A stretch of DNA of 36,779 nucleotides from Clostridiales bacterium. GTDB taxonomy: Bacteria; Bacillota; Clostridia; Caldicoprobacterales; DTU083. The translations under genes and the position numbers were made by a program. Shown in pieces: positions 1 to 9,914 of this stretch. The notes under the pieces are model-generated. The model did no database searches, was not told the DNA's origin, and was given only the letters and a program-made list of their open reading frames with translations. Each line of letters begins with the position of its first letter. The first letter of the stretch is position 1. Location of the stretch: assembly GCA_012839095.1 (NCBI GenBank), contig DUOA01000068.1, positions 1-36,779 on the forward strand, in the 5' to 3' direction.

Positions 1-1797
1 AAACAAATCACGGTAAAGATTATGGCCCTTCATCAGATTGTCATGGCTGTCATAGGCAGCAATTTTTCCGTCCTGAAGCAGAAGAATCCTGTCACAGAAT
101 ATGGAGGAGCTCATACGATGAGAAATAAAAATAGTAGTTTTGTTCCGGGTAAGTTCATTGAAATGCTCATATACCTCACTCTCCGCCAAAGGATCCAGGG
201 CAGCTGTAGGCTCATCCAGTATTACCAGATCTGCCTTTTTGTATATTGAGCGTGCTATGGCCAGTTTCTGCTTCTGTCCTCCTGACAGGTCTGTTCCGTC
301 CTCATAGAGGGATTTGTCCAGCCTGGTTTCCAGTTTGCCGGGCAGTGCTTCTATGGCAGGCTTTATTCCCACTTCATCCAAAACACCCCATATGTCTTCG
401 GTATTCATCTGTCCGGCTTTTTCACCGGCATTTTCAGTATCGATATTTTCCTTAATGGTAAAGGGAAAGAGCTGAAAGTCCTGAAAGACACATGAGATCT
501 CCTTTATATACGCCTCGTAATCATATTCCATTATATCCCTTCCGTTCCAGAGAATCTGTCCGCTGTCCGGTTCAAAAAGCCGGCAGATCAGTTTCACGAT
601 TGTGGTTTTTCCTGCATTATTCAAACCTACTATGGATATCTTCTCTCCCTGCTTGATCTCAAAGGATATCTTATTCAGAATAATGCGATCGGTATTGGGA
701 TAAGAGAAGGTTACATCCTTAAAGGCGAGTGTCTGAAGGGGCTCAGGCATCTTTTCCCCGCTCTTGCTGCCGGTTCCTGGAATGGACATGAATTGGCAGA
801 AGGGCATAAGATAACTTACAGACTGTGCTATGTTTATAACATTCATAACAACACCGCGGAAGGAATTTGCAAAAGACTCTGCAGCGCCAATGATAATAGA
901 GAAGTCACCCAGAGTAATGCGGGTTCCGTACTGTTCCGTCAGAACACGCAAAGCTGCATAGCTATAGGTAAGGAAACGGGTAATTCCCGTAAGGAGCGCC
1001 TGTACGGTTTCGGTATTTCCCTGGATAGTGTAAATATTGTTCAACCAGTTATAAGTTTCATCCATATATTCATTTACCTTTTTAGTCATCAGCCTGTGCA
1101 TGCCATAGATTCTGTATTCCTTCTGAAAGGTCGGCTCTGTCATAGCCTGTGCGTAATAGCCGTAACGCCGGTTGATGGGAATAATTGACTCGGTGACTTT
1201 CTTCAGCACCTGCATAAAGCGGGCAGACAAGAGAAGAGCAACCAGGGTAAGGACAAATACCGCTGCTGTAAAAAGCGGACTGAAAGCAATCAGTATGGAA
1301 GCCACACTTGTTATCGTAAATAGTGAGGTAAAGAAGTCAACTGAACCTGAAAGAAGCTGGAATAAGGCACCGTAATTAGTCAGAGGGAACAAGGCACGTT
1401 CCTTCAGATCCAGAACCTCGGCATCTTCCAGGTTTGCATAATCGATGGACATAACCTTCTTAGCAAATTCCATGGGGAATTTGGCATTCAGCATAGCCTG
1501 ATGAAGGGAGTCCTGTCTTTTGGCAAAGGCCCGGAGCTGAAGCAGAGCGTATTTTGATGCCGCCAAAAGGATTATGACAATAATATATTTTTCCGGTCCC
1601 CAGCCATGCCTTAGTCCGTCTATAAGAATCTTGGGTATGAACAGGTTCAGAATAGTATTGGCTGCATTCGATAGAGATGAAAATACGAGCACGAGGTAGT
1701 ATATCTTATCAAGTTTCCAGATTAATCCCAGCAGCATTTTAAGTGCATTCCCTACTGATACACGGCTTCTGTCGGCTGTCTGCCTATTACTGCTCAT
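1..1797 (-). CDS. ABC exporter half-transporter, permease plus ATPase (3' end cut by window edge)
   Basis: Type I ABC exporter subunit with an N-terminal six-helix membrane domain and a C-terminal ATPase. The reading frame is open for 599 codons to base 1, so only the last few residues are missing. The ATPase shows a Q-loop (VFQDFQLF), signature LSGGQ, Walker B LVILDEPTAALD and H-loop FISHR. The Walker A is GLNNAGKTT, at about residues 391-399, where the usual glycine at its fourth position is asparagine. The ATG at 1795-1797 overlaps the TGA of the preceding ABC gene as ATGA, so the two are probably translationally coupled and form a heterodimer. The family exports peptides, lipids or drugs; the substrate cannot be told from the sequence. 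The operon begins with an ArsR-type regulator, which suggests inducible export. Confidence 0.9.
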   Translation of the reverse strand, partial: MSSNRQTADRSRVSVGNALKMLLGLIWKLDKIYYLVLVFSSLSNAANTILNLFIPKILIDGLRHGWGPEKYIIVIILLAASKYALLQLRAFAKRQDSLHQAMLNAKFPMEFAKKVMSIDYANLEDAEVLDLKERALFPLTNYGALFQLLSGSVDFFTSLFTITSVASILIAFSPLFTAAVFVLTLVALLLSARFMQVLKKVTESIIPINRRYGYYAQAMTEPTFQKEYRIYGMHRLMTKKVNEYMDETYNWLNNIYTIQGNTETVQALLTGITRFLTYSYAALRVLTEQYGTRITLGDFSIIIGAAESFANSFRGVVMNVINIAQSVSYLMPFCQFMSIPGTGSKSGEKMPEPLQTLAFKDVTFSYPNTDRIILNKISFEIKQGEKISIVGLNNAGKTTIVKLICRLFEPDSGQILWNGRDIMEYDYEAYIKEISCVFQDFQLFPFTIKENIDTENAGEKAGQMNTEDIWGVLDEVGIKPAIEALPGKLETRLDKSLYEDGTDLSGGQKQKLAIARSIYKKADLVILDEPTAALDPLAESEVYEHFNELTRNKTTIFISHRMSSSIFCDRILLLQDGKIAAYDSHDNLMKGHNLYRDLF

Positions 1798-3722
1798 ACT
1801 GTCACCTCCTCATTCTTATCCTGATAATATTTGCCCTGGGTCAGAAACATAGTTCGGTAAAGGCCTTCCTCTTCCATCAGCTCATCATGAGTGCCCTGCT
1901 GTGCAATCCGGCCTCCATTAAGCAGAATTATGCGGTCACAGAAACGAGTTGAGGCCAGACGATGGGAGATAAACAGCGCCGTCTTGCCGGACAGAATAGC
2001 ATCAAATTCACGATATATCCTTTCTTCCGCCAGAGCATCCAGCGCAGCCGTCGGTTCGTCCATTATCATCATACGGGCTCCTTCCCGGTAAAGAGCTCTT
2101 GCAATGGCAAGCTTCTGGTTCTCACCGCCGGAAAGGACTACCCCATCCTCTTCGATTACCTTCAGCATCGGCGAGTCAATTCCCTTTGGCAGGGAGGAAA
2201 CTTTCTCCCAGAGCCCTGCCTTTTTCAGGTTTTCCACAACACGATCCCTGTCTATATCCGTATCTGCGGCTGCCACATTTTCTGCAATGGTAAGTGCCAG
2301 GGGCTGTACCTCCTGAAATACTACGCCGAACAATGAATAAAGCTGTTCCTGAGGTATGGTCGCTGCATCCACTCCATTTATAAGGATCTTGCCTTCTGTA
2401 GGCTGATAAAGACCTGTTATGAGCTTAACCATAGTGGTTTTCCCCGCACCGTTCACGCCGACCAGGGCGCACTTTTCACCTGCTTTAATAGTAAGATTCA
2501 GGTTCTCCAGTACTAAGGCTTCCGTGCCGGGATAGCAGAAGGAAACATTACGAAATTCAACTGTAACAGGGCCGTCACCTGGGATCTCACCATCCCCTCC
2601 GGTTGATACCAGATCTGCCTCCATAAAGTCTATGGTATCTCCGTAATAGAGAGTTTCGCTTTTGACAAATGCAAGACCCTGGGCAAATAATTGGACGGTT
2701 TGGGTAAATAAGGTGACAGCGGTCAGCAGCATAACAAATTCCGCCATGAATATCTTTCCTGCATGAACCCCTGCAATCAGAGCGAAAAAGCTTACGATGT
2801 CAATAAGTACCAGGGCAGCGGATTCCAGGAAGGACAGCTGAAGCTCCCGTCTGGTGAAAGCCTTGTAAAGCTTTTCGTAGGCAGCAAGGAGAGGTCGGAA
2901 TGTCTGCCGGAAACGCTCCTCCATCTGAAACAGGCGCATGTCCTTTCCATATCGGAAGTCTGAGGACTCTGAGGTGAAGCGGTCTGTTCTGCGCCGGACC
3001 TTTTGCAGTTCTTCCCTGCGATTATGCTGGTATATGGTAATGTTTTTCTGTACAAGGTAGAATACAGTAATAAACACAAGGCCAACCAAAGCAATCCATG
3101 GACTTACCAGAGCCAGTAAGCCGCCAAGCAGCAAGACCGAGACAAAAGTTCCTCCCATCTCAAAGATTCTGTGATACGCTCCTTCAAGACCTCTGTTATT
3201 GCTTTGAAGGCTTCGATCCCAATTTCCCACGTCATCCAGAAAGGAAGCATTTTCAAACAAGCCGTAATCCATAACCATGAACTGCTGCATTGCTCTGTTC
3301 AGGTTTGTCATGCGCAGATTCATGAAATAGGAATAATTTCGATGCTTCAATTGAGAGGAAAGAGAAGAACAAACAAAAAATATAAGGGCATAAATTCCTG
3401 CTGCTGTTATGAACCTTTGCGGTGTTGCATTCTGCTGTGTAAGCAGTTGAACCAGGATATGTACGATGGATATGGAAAGAAGAGGGAGTACTCCATCGGT
3501 AAGGGCATAGGCAACTGAAGCAGCAACAATTTTCCTGTTCTTTAGAACAGGCCGGTACATGACCTTAAGTATATCAAAAAGCCCATGTTTTTCAGTATGC
3601 AGATATTGCTTGCGAACCTGCTTGTCCAGCAGCTCAATTGCAAGGTTTTTCCGTACACCGGTCATTCCGGTTGTCTGAACAGAGTTATCAGTATCATCAG
3701 TGTTTGCAGTAGTTATATGCAT
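1794..3722 (-). CDS. ABC exporter half-transporter, permease plus ATPase
   Basis: 642 residues, a usual length for a fused membrane-ATPase half-exporter. The hydrophobic membrane domain covers about residues 50-350. The ATPase follows, with Walker A GVNGAGKTT (about 420-430), Q-loop VFQEVQ, signature LSGGE (the usual Q is E), Walker B MMIMDEPTAALD and H-loop FISHRLAS. The Walker B glutamate is kept here and in the partner subunit, so the classical degenerate-site sign of heterodimeric exporters (Glu to Asp) is absent. It starts 7 nt after the regulator stop codon and its TGA overlaps the start of the next ABC gene. It is inferred to form a heterodimer with that gene product in the cytoplasmic membrane. 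The substrate is unknown. Confidence 0.92.
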   Translation of the reverse strand: MHITTANTDDTDNSVQTTGMTGVRKNLAIELLDKQVRKQYLHTEKHGLFDILKVMYRPVLKNRKIVAASVAYALTDGVLPLLSISIVHILVQLLTQQNATPQRFITAAGIYALIFFVCSSLSSQLKHRNYSYFMNLRMTNLNRAMQQFMVMDYGLFENASFLDDVGNWDRSLQSNNRGLEGAYHRIFEMGGTFVSVLLLGGLLALVSPWIALVGLVFITVFYLVQKNITIYQHNRREELQKVRRRTDRFTSESSDFRYGKDMRLFQMEERFRQTFRPLLAAYEKLYKAFTRRELQLSFLESAALVLIDIVSFFALIAGVHAGKIFMAEFVMLLTAVTLFTQTVQLFAQGLAFVKSETLYYGDTIDFMEADLVSTGGDGEIPGDGPVTVEFRNVSFCYPGTEALVLENLNLTIKAGEKCALVGVNGAGKTTMVKLITGLYQPTEGKILINGVDAATIPQEQLYSLFGVVFQEVQPLALTIAENVAAADTDIDRDRVVENLKKAGLWEKVSSLPKGIDSPMLKVIEEDGVVLSGGENQKLAIARALYREGARMMIMDEPTAALDALAEERIYREFDAILSGKTALFISHRLASTRFCDRIILLNGGRIAQQGTHDELMEEEGLYRTMFLTQGKYYQDKNEEVTV

Positions 3723-3729
3723 CTGGATT

Positions 3730-4914
3730 TCAGCCCTCCATTTTACTTCTTTCAGCCATAAGCCTGAGTGTTTCAGAGAGCTGAATCAGTTCCTCTGAAT
3801 TCAGGCTGTAATAATTTTTTCTGCCTTCCACCCTTATACCTATAAGCCTCACCTGTACCAAATGGGCCAGATGATGCGAAAGGGTGGCAGCAGTCAGATC
3901 CATTGAGTCGGCAAGCTCCTGGACATAGTGAGGACGAATGGAGAGTTGTCGAATAATTTTGTATCGGGTTGGATCTGCAATAGCCTTCAGCTGACGCTGT
4001 GCCATCTTGTCCCTATATTTACCCTTGTCCTCCAGCATGCTTAGGTCCTCAAATAAAAGCCCGGCAGATATACGGAGCCTGAGCCTGTTCCAGGATGAAA
4101 ACCTGATAGACAGCGAACCATAAGCAATTATGCCAACTTCCAGATAAATCGGATCGTCTTTTCTGAAATCTTCTATATGAAATTGAGCCTGTTCAATAAG
4201 ATCCCTGTAAAAGGTTCTTCCTTCATCGGTCTTCAGCTTTTTAATCATTTTTTCATAACGATTTCTAACTGCAGCAAAATGCTGCCTGCAAATATCTTCA
4301 AACTGAAGCAATGTGTTTTTTACCTTCGCATAGTAGTCATCAATATTCTGGAAAAAGCGCAGCAGAATCATCTGCTCCTGATCGGATAAAGACGTGGCGT
4401 TTACCGATTGAAATATCTCATTCATATCAAAATCCGGATTAGCCAGCTTTTTATACAATGCCTGCTGTTCTTCAGGAGAGCCAAGTTCATAGTTTGATTG
4501 TGAGCTATCTGCTAAATCATCCAATCCTAAAAGACAACAGGTGATGAATTCTTCTCTGGTCAATTCTTCTGTTGATTGAACATCTGACATGATAAGGGAT
4601 GTCTTCAGAAAACCAGGCATCTCTTTGGTATGCTCCGGCGGCTTTATATCGAAGTATGGCTGCAATTCATTTCGTGCACTTAATATTTTTGCAGCATCTC
4701 TCTTACATTTAAACAGGAATTGATAAACATCATTGTATAAGGTATCTATTTCGGAAGAAGACATTGTAAAATTCTCAGCATGATCAACCAGATGCGCATC
4801 TTCCCAAGGCCTTATTTGATCTTCTTCCTCTTTACTCTTTCTTGCCCATTGGAAATAGTCATCCATCAGATTAACTGCTTCCATATAGAAATTAGGCGAA
4901 CCATTTACTAGCAT
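3730..4914 (-). CDS. ArsR-type transcriptional regulator with long N-terminal domain
   Basis: 394 residues. The last ~90 residues form a winged helix-turn-helix of the ArsR type: a stretch beginning at IADPTRYKIIRQL, the recognition region LTAATLSHHLAHL, and a wing near GRKNYYSLN. The first ~300 residues are mostly charged, probably helical, and have no motif I can name; in similar regulators this part is a sensing domain. It is the first gene of a three-gene operon with the two ABC half-exporters, so it probably controls their expression. The start is uncertain. The ATG at 4914 has only a weak ribosome site, while a good AAGGAG (complement of 4941-4946) lies about 26 nt upstream with an open frame between and no ATG, GTG or TTG suitably placed. 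Confidence 0.82.
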   Translation of the reverse strand: MLVNGSPNFYMEAVNLMDDYFQWARKSKEEEDQIRPWEDAHLVDHAENFTMSSSEIDTLYNDVYQFLFKCKRDAAKILSARNELQPYFDIKPPEHTKEMPGFLKTSLIMSDVQSTEELTREEFITCCLLGLDDLADSSQSNYELGSPEEQQALYKKLANPDFDMNEIFQSVNATSLSDQEQMILLRFFQNIDDYYAKVKNTLLQFEDICRQHFAAVRNRYEKMIKKLKTDEGRTFYRDLIEQAQFHIEDFRKDDPIYLEVGIIAYGSLSIRFSSWNRLRLRISAGLLFEDLSMLEDKGKYRDKMAQRQLKAIADPTRYKIIRQLSIRPHYVQELADSMDLTAATLSHHLAHLVQVRLIGIRVEGRKNYYSLNSEELIQLSETLRLMAERSKMEG

Positions 4915-5030
4915 TCTTTCACTTAGGCTGATAATTATCGCTCCTTGCTTCCATCTAACTTCTGTTCTTAATCAATCTTTAAATAGATGACTGCTCAAGT
5001 AACCATTATTAGATGAGTATATTTGTAAAT

Positions 5031-5059
5031 AGTTTATTACATAGTTAGATATGTGTCAA
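5031..5059 (-). promoter_or_regulatory. Sigma-A-like promoter for the regulator-ABC operon
   Basis: On the minus strand a TTGACA box (5054-5059) is followed by a 17-nt spacer and TAAACT (5031-5036). It sits about 115 nt upstream of the regulator ATG. A second TTGACA (5079-5084) lies 25 bp further upstream but has no well-placed -10 box. The hexamers and spacer are the same as in the guaB promoter. The long AT-rich leader leaves room for operator sites. Confidence 0.5.
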
Positions 5060-5196
5060 CATTTATATGATAGATAGCTGTCAAGTATTGTTGTTAACTA
5101 TTTTTTTGTAAAGTGTGATATTTTAAACCTATACGGAACTGCCGCCATGGCGATTTGGAGACAATGTCTATTCATTAAAAACAAGATGATAAATGT

Positions 5197-5240
5197 AATA
5201 ACGCACCTCACTTAGTTATGTGAAGTGCGTTATTGTTTTT
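5197..5240. terminator. Hairpin terminator downstream of guaA
   Basis: A 15-bp stem with one mismatch (arms 5197-5211 and 5220-5234) around an 8-nt loop, about 57 nt past the guaA stop. The T run (GTTTTT) is on the plus-strand side. The minus-strand side is only weakly T-rich, so termination of guaA transcripts here is likely but not certain. No plus-strand gene precedes it. Confidence 0.55.
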
Positions 5241-5290
5241 CCTAACAATCAGGTAACTAATGATATTTTGTTCTATCCAATACCGGGTCT

Positions 5291-6610
5291 TTACTCCCAC
5301 TCTATAGTGGCTGGCGGCTTGCCTGTTATATCATATACCACCCTGTTTACGTGTTCTACCTCATTCACAATGCGGTTGGAAATTCTCTCCAGAACATCAT
5401 GTGGGATTCTTGCCCACTCTGCCGTCATGGCATCAATGCTGGTTACCGCCCTAAGGGCAATGGTATAGTCATAGGTTCTTTCATCACCCGAAACTCCAAC
5501 GCTTCGCATACCGGTCAGAACCGCAAAGTACTGCCATATTTCCCTGTCTAGCCCTGCTGTTGCTATCTCGTCCCGAAAGATCGCATCTGCTTCCCTCAGG
5601 ATTTTAAGCTTATCTTCTGTTACATCGCCTATTATGCGAATGGCAAGACCCGGGCCCGGAAAAGGCTGACGCCATACCAATTCTTCAGGGATACCCAGTT
5701 CCTCACCTGCCATTCGGACTTCGTCTTTGAACAGTTCCCGCAGGGGTTCTATAATCTCTCTGAAGTCCACATGCTCAGGCAGACCACCGACATTGTGATG
5801 TGACTTTATGACAGCTGCATCTCCCACACCGCTTTCAACCACATCGGCGTAAATGGTACCCTGAACCAGATAGTCCACCGAGCCTATCTTTCTTGCCTCT
5901 TCCTCAAAGACACGAATAAATTCCTCACCAATTATTTTTCTTTTTTCCTCAGGATCCGTAATGCCCCTCAAGCGGTTTAAAAAGCGTTCCTGAGCATTAA
6001 CCCTGATAAGATTCAGATTGAACAACTCTTTAAATGTCCGCTCAACCTGATCGCCTTCACCTTTGCGCAGCAGACCGTGATCCACAAAGATACAGGTCAG
6101 ATTACTGCCCACTGCCTTATGTACCAGCACTGCCGCTACCGAGCTGTCTACCCCGCCTGATAAGGCGCATAATACCTTTTTATCTCCGACACGCTCCTTA
6201 ATTGCCCTGACAGACCTGCGGACAAAGTTCCCCATGGTCCACTCAGCTGAACAGCCGCAGGTGTCAAACAAGAAACTTTCCAGAACCTGATCGCTGCATT
6301 CTGTATGTTCTCTTATGGTCACCTTGCTGCCATATTCAAGGCTAGTGGGCTGCGAATCATAGGAAATAATGAGAACAGGTACATCCATATCAAATATGTC
6401 CGGGCTGATCCTTGGTGCGCCTTCTTCTTTTTGAGCTGCAGGAGCTCCGACAAGGATGATTCCTGCCGGGTCTTTATCCCGGATACGTGCAATAGAAACG
6501 TTACAAGGAAGGATTTCGCTGTAAACTTTAGCCGCCCGCACCCTTCGGGCAATCTCCTGGCTGTATTGTCCGCCCGGGCTCAGAATCAGAATCGTTTCTT
6601 TCGGATTCAA
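5291..6610 (-). CDS. guaA: GMP synthase with degenerate, truncated glutaminase domain
   Basis: Converts XMP to GMP using ATP and an amide or ammonia nitrogen. The synthetase half looks complete: P-loop SGGVDSS (residues 151-157), the [11 protein letters not shown] and [10 protein letters not shown] segments, [16 protein letters not shown] in the dimerisation part, and the classic C-terminus PATIEWE. The glutaminase half is not normal. The GICYGMQ nucleophile motif reads IISYDSQ, with Ser83 in place of the catalytic Cys, and about 70-80 residues that should carry the catalytic His and Glu are missing before [14 protein letters not shown]. The protein is 439 residues against roughly 510 for the family. 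The frame is open, so this is not a simple frameshift. The start chosen is TTG at 6610 with AGGAGG 7 nt upstream; a TTG at 6628 lacks such a site. It lies 31 nt after guaB, in one operon. Confidence 0.93.
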   Translation of the reverse strand: MNPKETILILSPGGQYSQEIARRVRAAKVYSEILPCNVSIARIRDKDPAGIILVGAPAAQKEEGAPRISPDIFDMDVPVLIISYDSQPTSLEYGSKVTIREHTECSDQVLESFLFDTCGCSAEWTMGNFVRRSVRAIKERVGDKKVLCALSGGVDSSVAAVLVHKAVGSNLTCIFVDHGLLRKGEGDQVERTFKELFNLNLIRVNAQERFLNRLRGITDPEEKRKIIGEEFIRVFEEEARKIGSVDYLVQGTIYADVVESGVGDAAVIKSHHNVGGLPEHVDFREIIEPLRELFKDEVRMAGEELGIPEELVWRQPFPGPGLAIRIIGDVTEDKLKILREADAIFRDEIATAGLDREIWQYFAVLTGMRSVGVSGDERTYDYTIALRAVTSIDAMTAEWARIPHDVLERISNRIVNEVEHVNRVVYDITGKPPATIEWE

Positions 6611-6641
6611 TAGTATTCCTCCTGTCAATGGATTTGATCTG

Positions 6642-8126
<1,485 letters not shown>

Positions 8127-8175
8127 CTAATTTTTATGTTTTCTGTCTGACAGTTCTGCCGCAGATATATAAAAA

Positions 8176-8195
8176 GCAGCCTGCATTTCTGCTGC
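8176..8195 (-). promoter_or_regulatory. Small hairpin with U run in the guaB leader (possible attenuator)
   Basis: Between the guaB promoter and guaB, the minus strand carries a 5-bp GCAGC/GCTGC stem with a 10-nt loop followed directly by TTTTTAT. This looks like a weak intrinsic terminator inside the leader. The stem is short and no competing antiterminator was identified. Confidence 0.3.
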
Positions 8196-8239
8196 AAAGA
8201 TCAGTTAATATTCCAAGGACCAAATAAATATTAACAGTA

Positions 8240-8268
8240 AGTTTAACAAAAGCAGAAAAAACTGTCAA
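8240..8268 (-). promoter_or_regulatory. Sigma-A-like promoter for guaBA
   Basis: Minus strand TTGACA (8263-8268), 17-nt spacer, TAAACT (8240-8245), about 130 nt upstream of guaB and just after the end of the DUF554 gene. The perfect -35 box and ideal spacing support independent transcription of guaBA from the upstream operon. Confidence 0.65.
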
Positions 8269-8283
8269 CTGCTGCATCCTGCC

Positions 8284-8997
8284 TCAACTAAATATCTTGA
8301 TTAAAAAATAATATATAGGCGGTATCGCTATGGCAGGCAGCATATTTCCGACATTAAACTTCTTTACTTTCAGCATATTCAGCCCTATTCCCATAATAAG
8401 TATGCCCCCAACCGCAGTCATCTCTGCTATTACAATTTCCGACAGCAAAGGAGAAAGAGCTTCCGAAGCCAATGTAATGGCTCCCTGATAAACAAACACG
8501 GCAATAGATGAAAAAGCGACACCGATACCCAGTGTGGAGGATAAAACGATGGATGTTATTCCGTCCAACAGGGATTTTGCATACAGGGTTTGATAATCCC
8601 CCTTCAGGCCTGCATCAAGAGAGCCTACTATAGCCATGGCCCCTACACAAAAAATCAGACTGGCAGATACAAAGCCCTGTGAAATGGTGCTGTTTTCAGC
8701 CCCTCCCACCTTCCTCTGAGCATAATTGCCGATGGCATCCAGCTTCTTCTCTATGCCTGCTGCCTGTCCTATGATGCCGCCTATTACCAGACTCATAATA
8801 ACCAGCAGCATATTCCGGGTTTCCAAGGCACCCTTGACACCAATAATTACAACGGATAAACCGATTCCCTGCATAATAATGTCACTGTATGCTTCAGGCA
8901 GTCCCTTTCTAAGTACCAGGCCGGAACCCATATGGATCACAGAGCCCAGCAAGGAACCTGCCAAAATAGCCAAAGCATTGACAACTGTCCCCCACAA
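8284..8997 (-). CDS. DUF554 family integral membrane protein
   Basis: About 237 residues with some six to seven hydrophobic segments. Features typical of DUF554 are the N-terminal WGTVVNALAILAGSLLGS, the GIGLSVVIIGVKGAL segment, and Gly-rich helices ending with GGILIMGIGLNMLKVKKFNVGNMLPA. The function of the family is not established; a transport role is often supposed. Start: the ATG at 9039 would overlap the preceding glycosylase gene and add a charged non-family stretch. The TTG at 8997 has AAGGGG 9 nt upstream, lies 13 nt after the glycosylase stop and gives the family N-terminus, so I prefer it. It is the last gene of the nth operon. Confidence 0.85.
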   Translation of the reverse strand: MWGTVVNALAILAGSLLGSVIHMGSGLVLRKGLPEAYSDIIMQGIGLSVVIIGVKGALETRNMLLVIMSLVIGGIIGQAAGIEKKLDAIGNYAQRKVGGAENSTISQGFVSASLIFCVGAMAIVGSLDAGLKGDYQTLYAKSLLDGITSIVLSSTLGIGVAFSSIAVFVYQGAITLASEALSPLLSEIVIAEMTAVGGILIMGIGLNMLKVKKFNVGNMLPAIAIPPIYYFLIKIFS

Positions 8998-9010
8998 ACC
9001 AATCTTCCCC

Positions 9011-9886
9011 TTACTTCCCGATTTTTTTCTCTCTGGCATAATAAAAGAGATATTGCTGGGCCAGACCTGCAGCTTTTCCAAACCGCTCTGCCGCAAAGGC
9101 TTTGATTCGGGCAGAGGTAACCTCTTCTCCCATATAGAAGTATTCCATTACCCGTTTTACCCAAACATCCACCGGAAAGGCTTCTGTTTTTTCCATGGAA
9201 TATAGTAAAATGCAGTCTGCTACCTTATTCCCCACTCCCGGACAGCTCAGCAGAGTTTTATGGGCTTCTTCATATGGCAGCTTTTTCAGCTGACCGGGTG
9301 ATATGATGCCGTCGGCCACCATTCCGGCTGTTTTCTTTATATAAGGCCCGCGATACCCGCAGCCACAGGCCTTCAAATCCTCTTCTGCCGCGCCTGCCAA
9401 GGATTCCGGAGTTGGAAAGGTATAATAAATGCTGCCATTTAAACAGATCTCTTTCCCAAATTTCACGGACAGCCTCTCTATTATGCCCTTAATCCTTGTT
9501 ATGTTATTGTTGGCCGAAATAATAAAAGAGATCAAAGTCTCCCAGGGATCCTGGTTTAAAACCCGTATACCCCGGCCGTATTTAACAGCCTCTTCCATAA
9601 CCTTGTCGGCAGCAGCCAGTTCTCTTTTAAGCCGGCCGTAATCTCTGTCCAAATCAAAATAATGCCTCCACATCTCATGATAATCCTGCATTGTGCTGTT
9701 TTCAAGGATCAAAAGCTTTTTCTCTTCATTATATTTGACGTGTATTACCTTATCCTTTACCACGCCTGTATAACCGCCTTGATCCGGATTCCAGCGAAAA
9801 GCCTGTCCGCACTCAAATATATGCTCAAGGCAAAAATCCCTTACATCGTTTATAAGGACTGTGTTCTCACAGTAAGCAAGCTCCAA
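9011..9886 (-). CDS. ogg: 8-oxoguanine DNA glycosylase / AP lyase, OGG1 type
   Basis: Base-excision repair enzyme that removes 8-oxoguanine from DNA and cuts the abasic site. The N-terminal part carries the OGG substrate-binding segment with FECGQAFRW. The C-terminal half has the HhH-GPD core: hairpin and catalytic lysine in LLSCPGVGNKVADCILL, and the catalytic aspartate in FPVDVWVKRVM. There is no C-terminal Fe-S cysteine loop, as expected for OGG and unlike Nth. The start chosen is TTG at 9886 with AAGGAG 9 nt upstream; a TTG at 9907 has a poorer site. It is in one operon with nth, so two oxidative-damage glycosylases are co-transcribed. Confidence 0.9.
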   Translation of the reverse strand: MELAYCENTVLINDVRDFCLEHIFECGQAFRWNPDQGGYTGVVKDKVIHVKYNEEKKLLILENSTMQDYHEMWRHYFDLDRDYGRLKRELAAADKVMEEAVKYGRGIRVLNQDPWETLISFIISANNNITRIKGIIERLSVKFGKEICLNGSIYYTFPTPESLAGAAEEDLKACGCGYRGPYIKKTAGMVADGIISPGQLKKLPYEEAHKTLLSCPGVGNKVADCILLYSMEKTEAFPVDVWVKRVMEYFYMGEEVTSARIKAFAAERFGKAAGLAQQYLFYYAREKKIGK

Positions 9887-9914
9887 ATCCCCGCACTCCT
9901 TCGACAAATGATTA

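Larger units (their letters stand above)
4915..5290. other. Intergenic region between the guaA end and the ABC operon
   Basis: A 376-nt stretch with no credible gene. It holds the promoter of the ABC operon (5031-5059), AT-rich DNA around 5000-5130, and a long hairpin at 5197-5234 next to the guaA end. I see no riboswitch or small coding frame with a ribosome site. Confidence 0.6.

Noticed and set aside
2763-2963. Plus-strand frames lying across the ABC genes
   Set aside because: They are opposite-strand shadows without ribosome sites or recognisable domains.
5291-6610. guaA as a frameshifted pseudogene
   Set aside because: The frame is open from start to the conserved C-terminus IEWE, and the synthetase motifs are intact, so loss of the glutaminase part is better read as a deletion.
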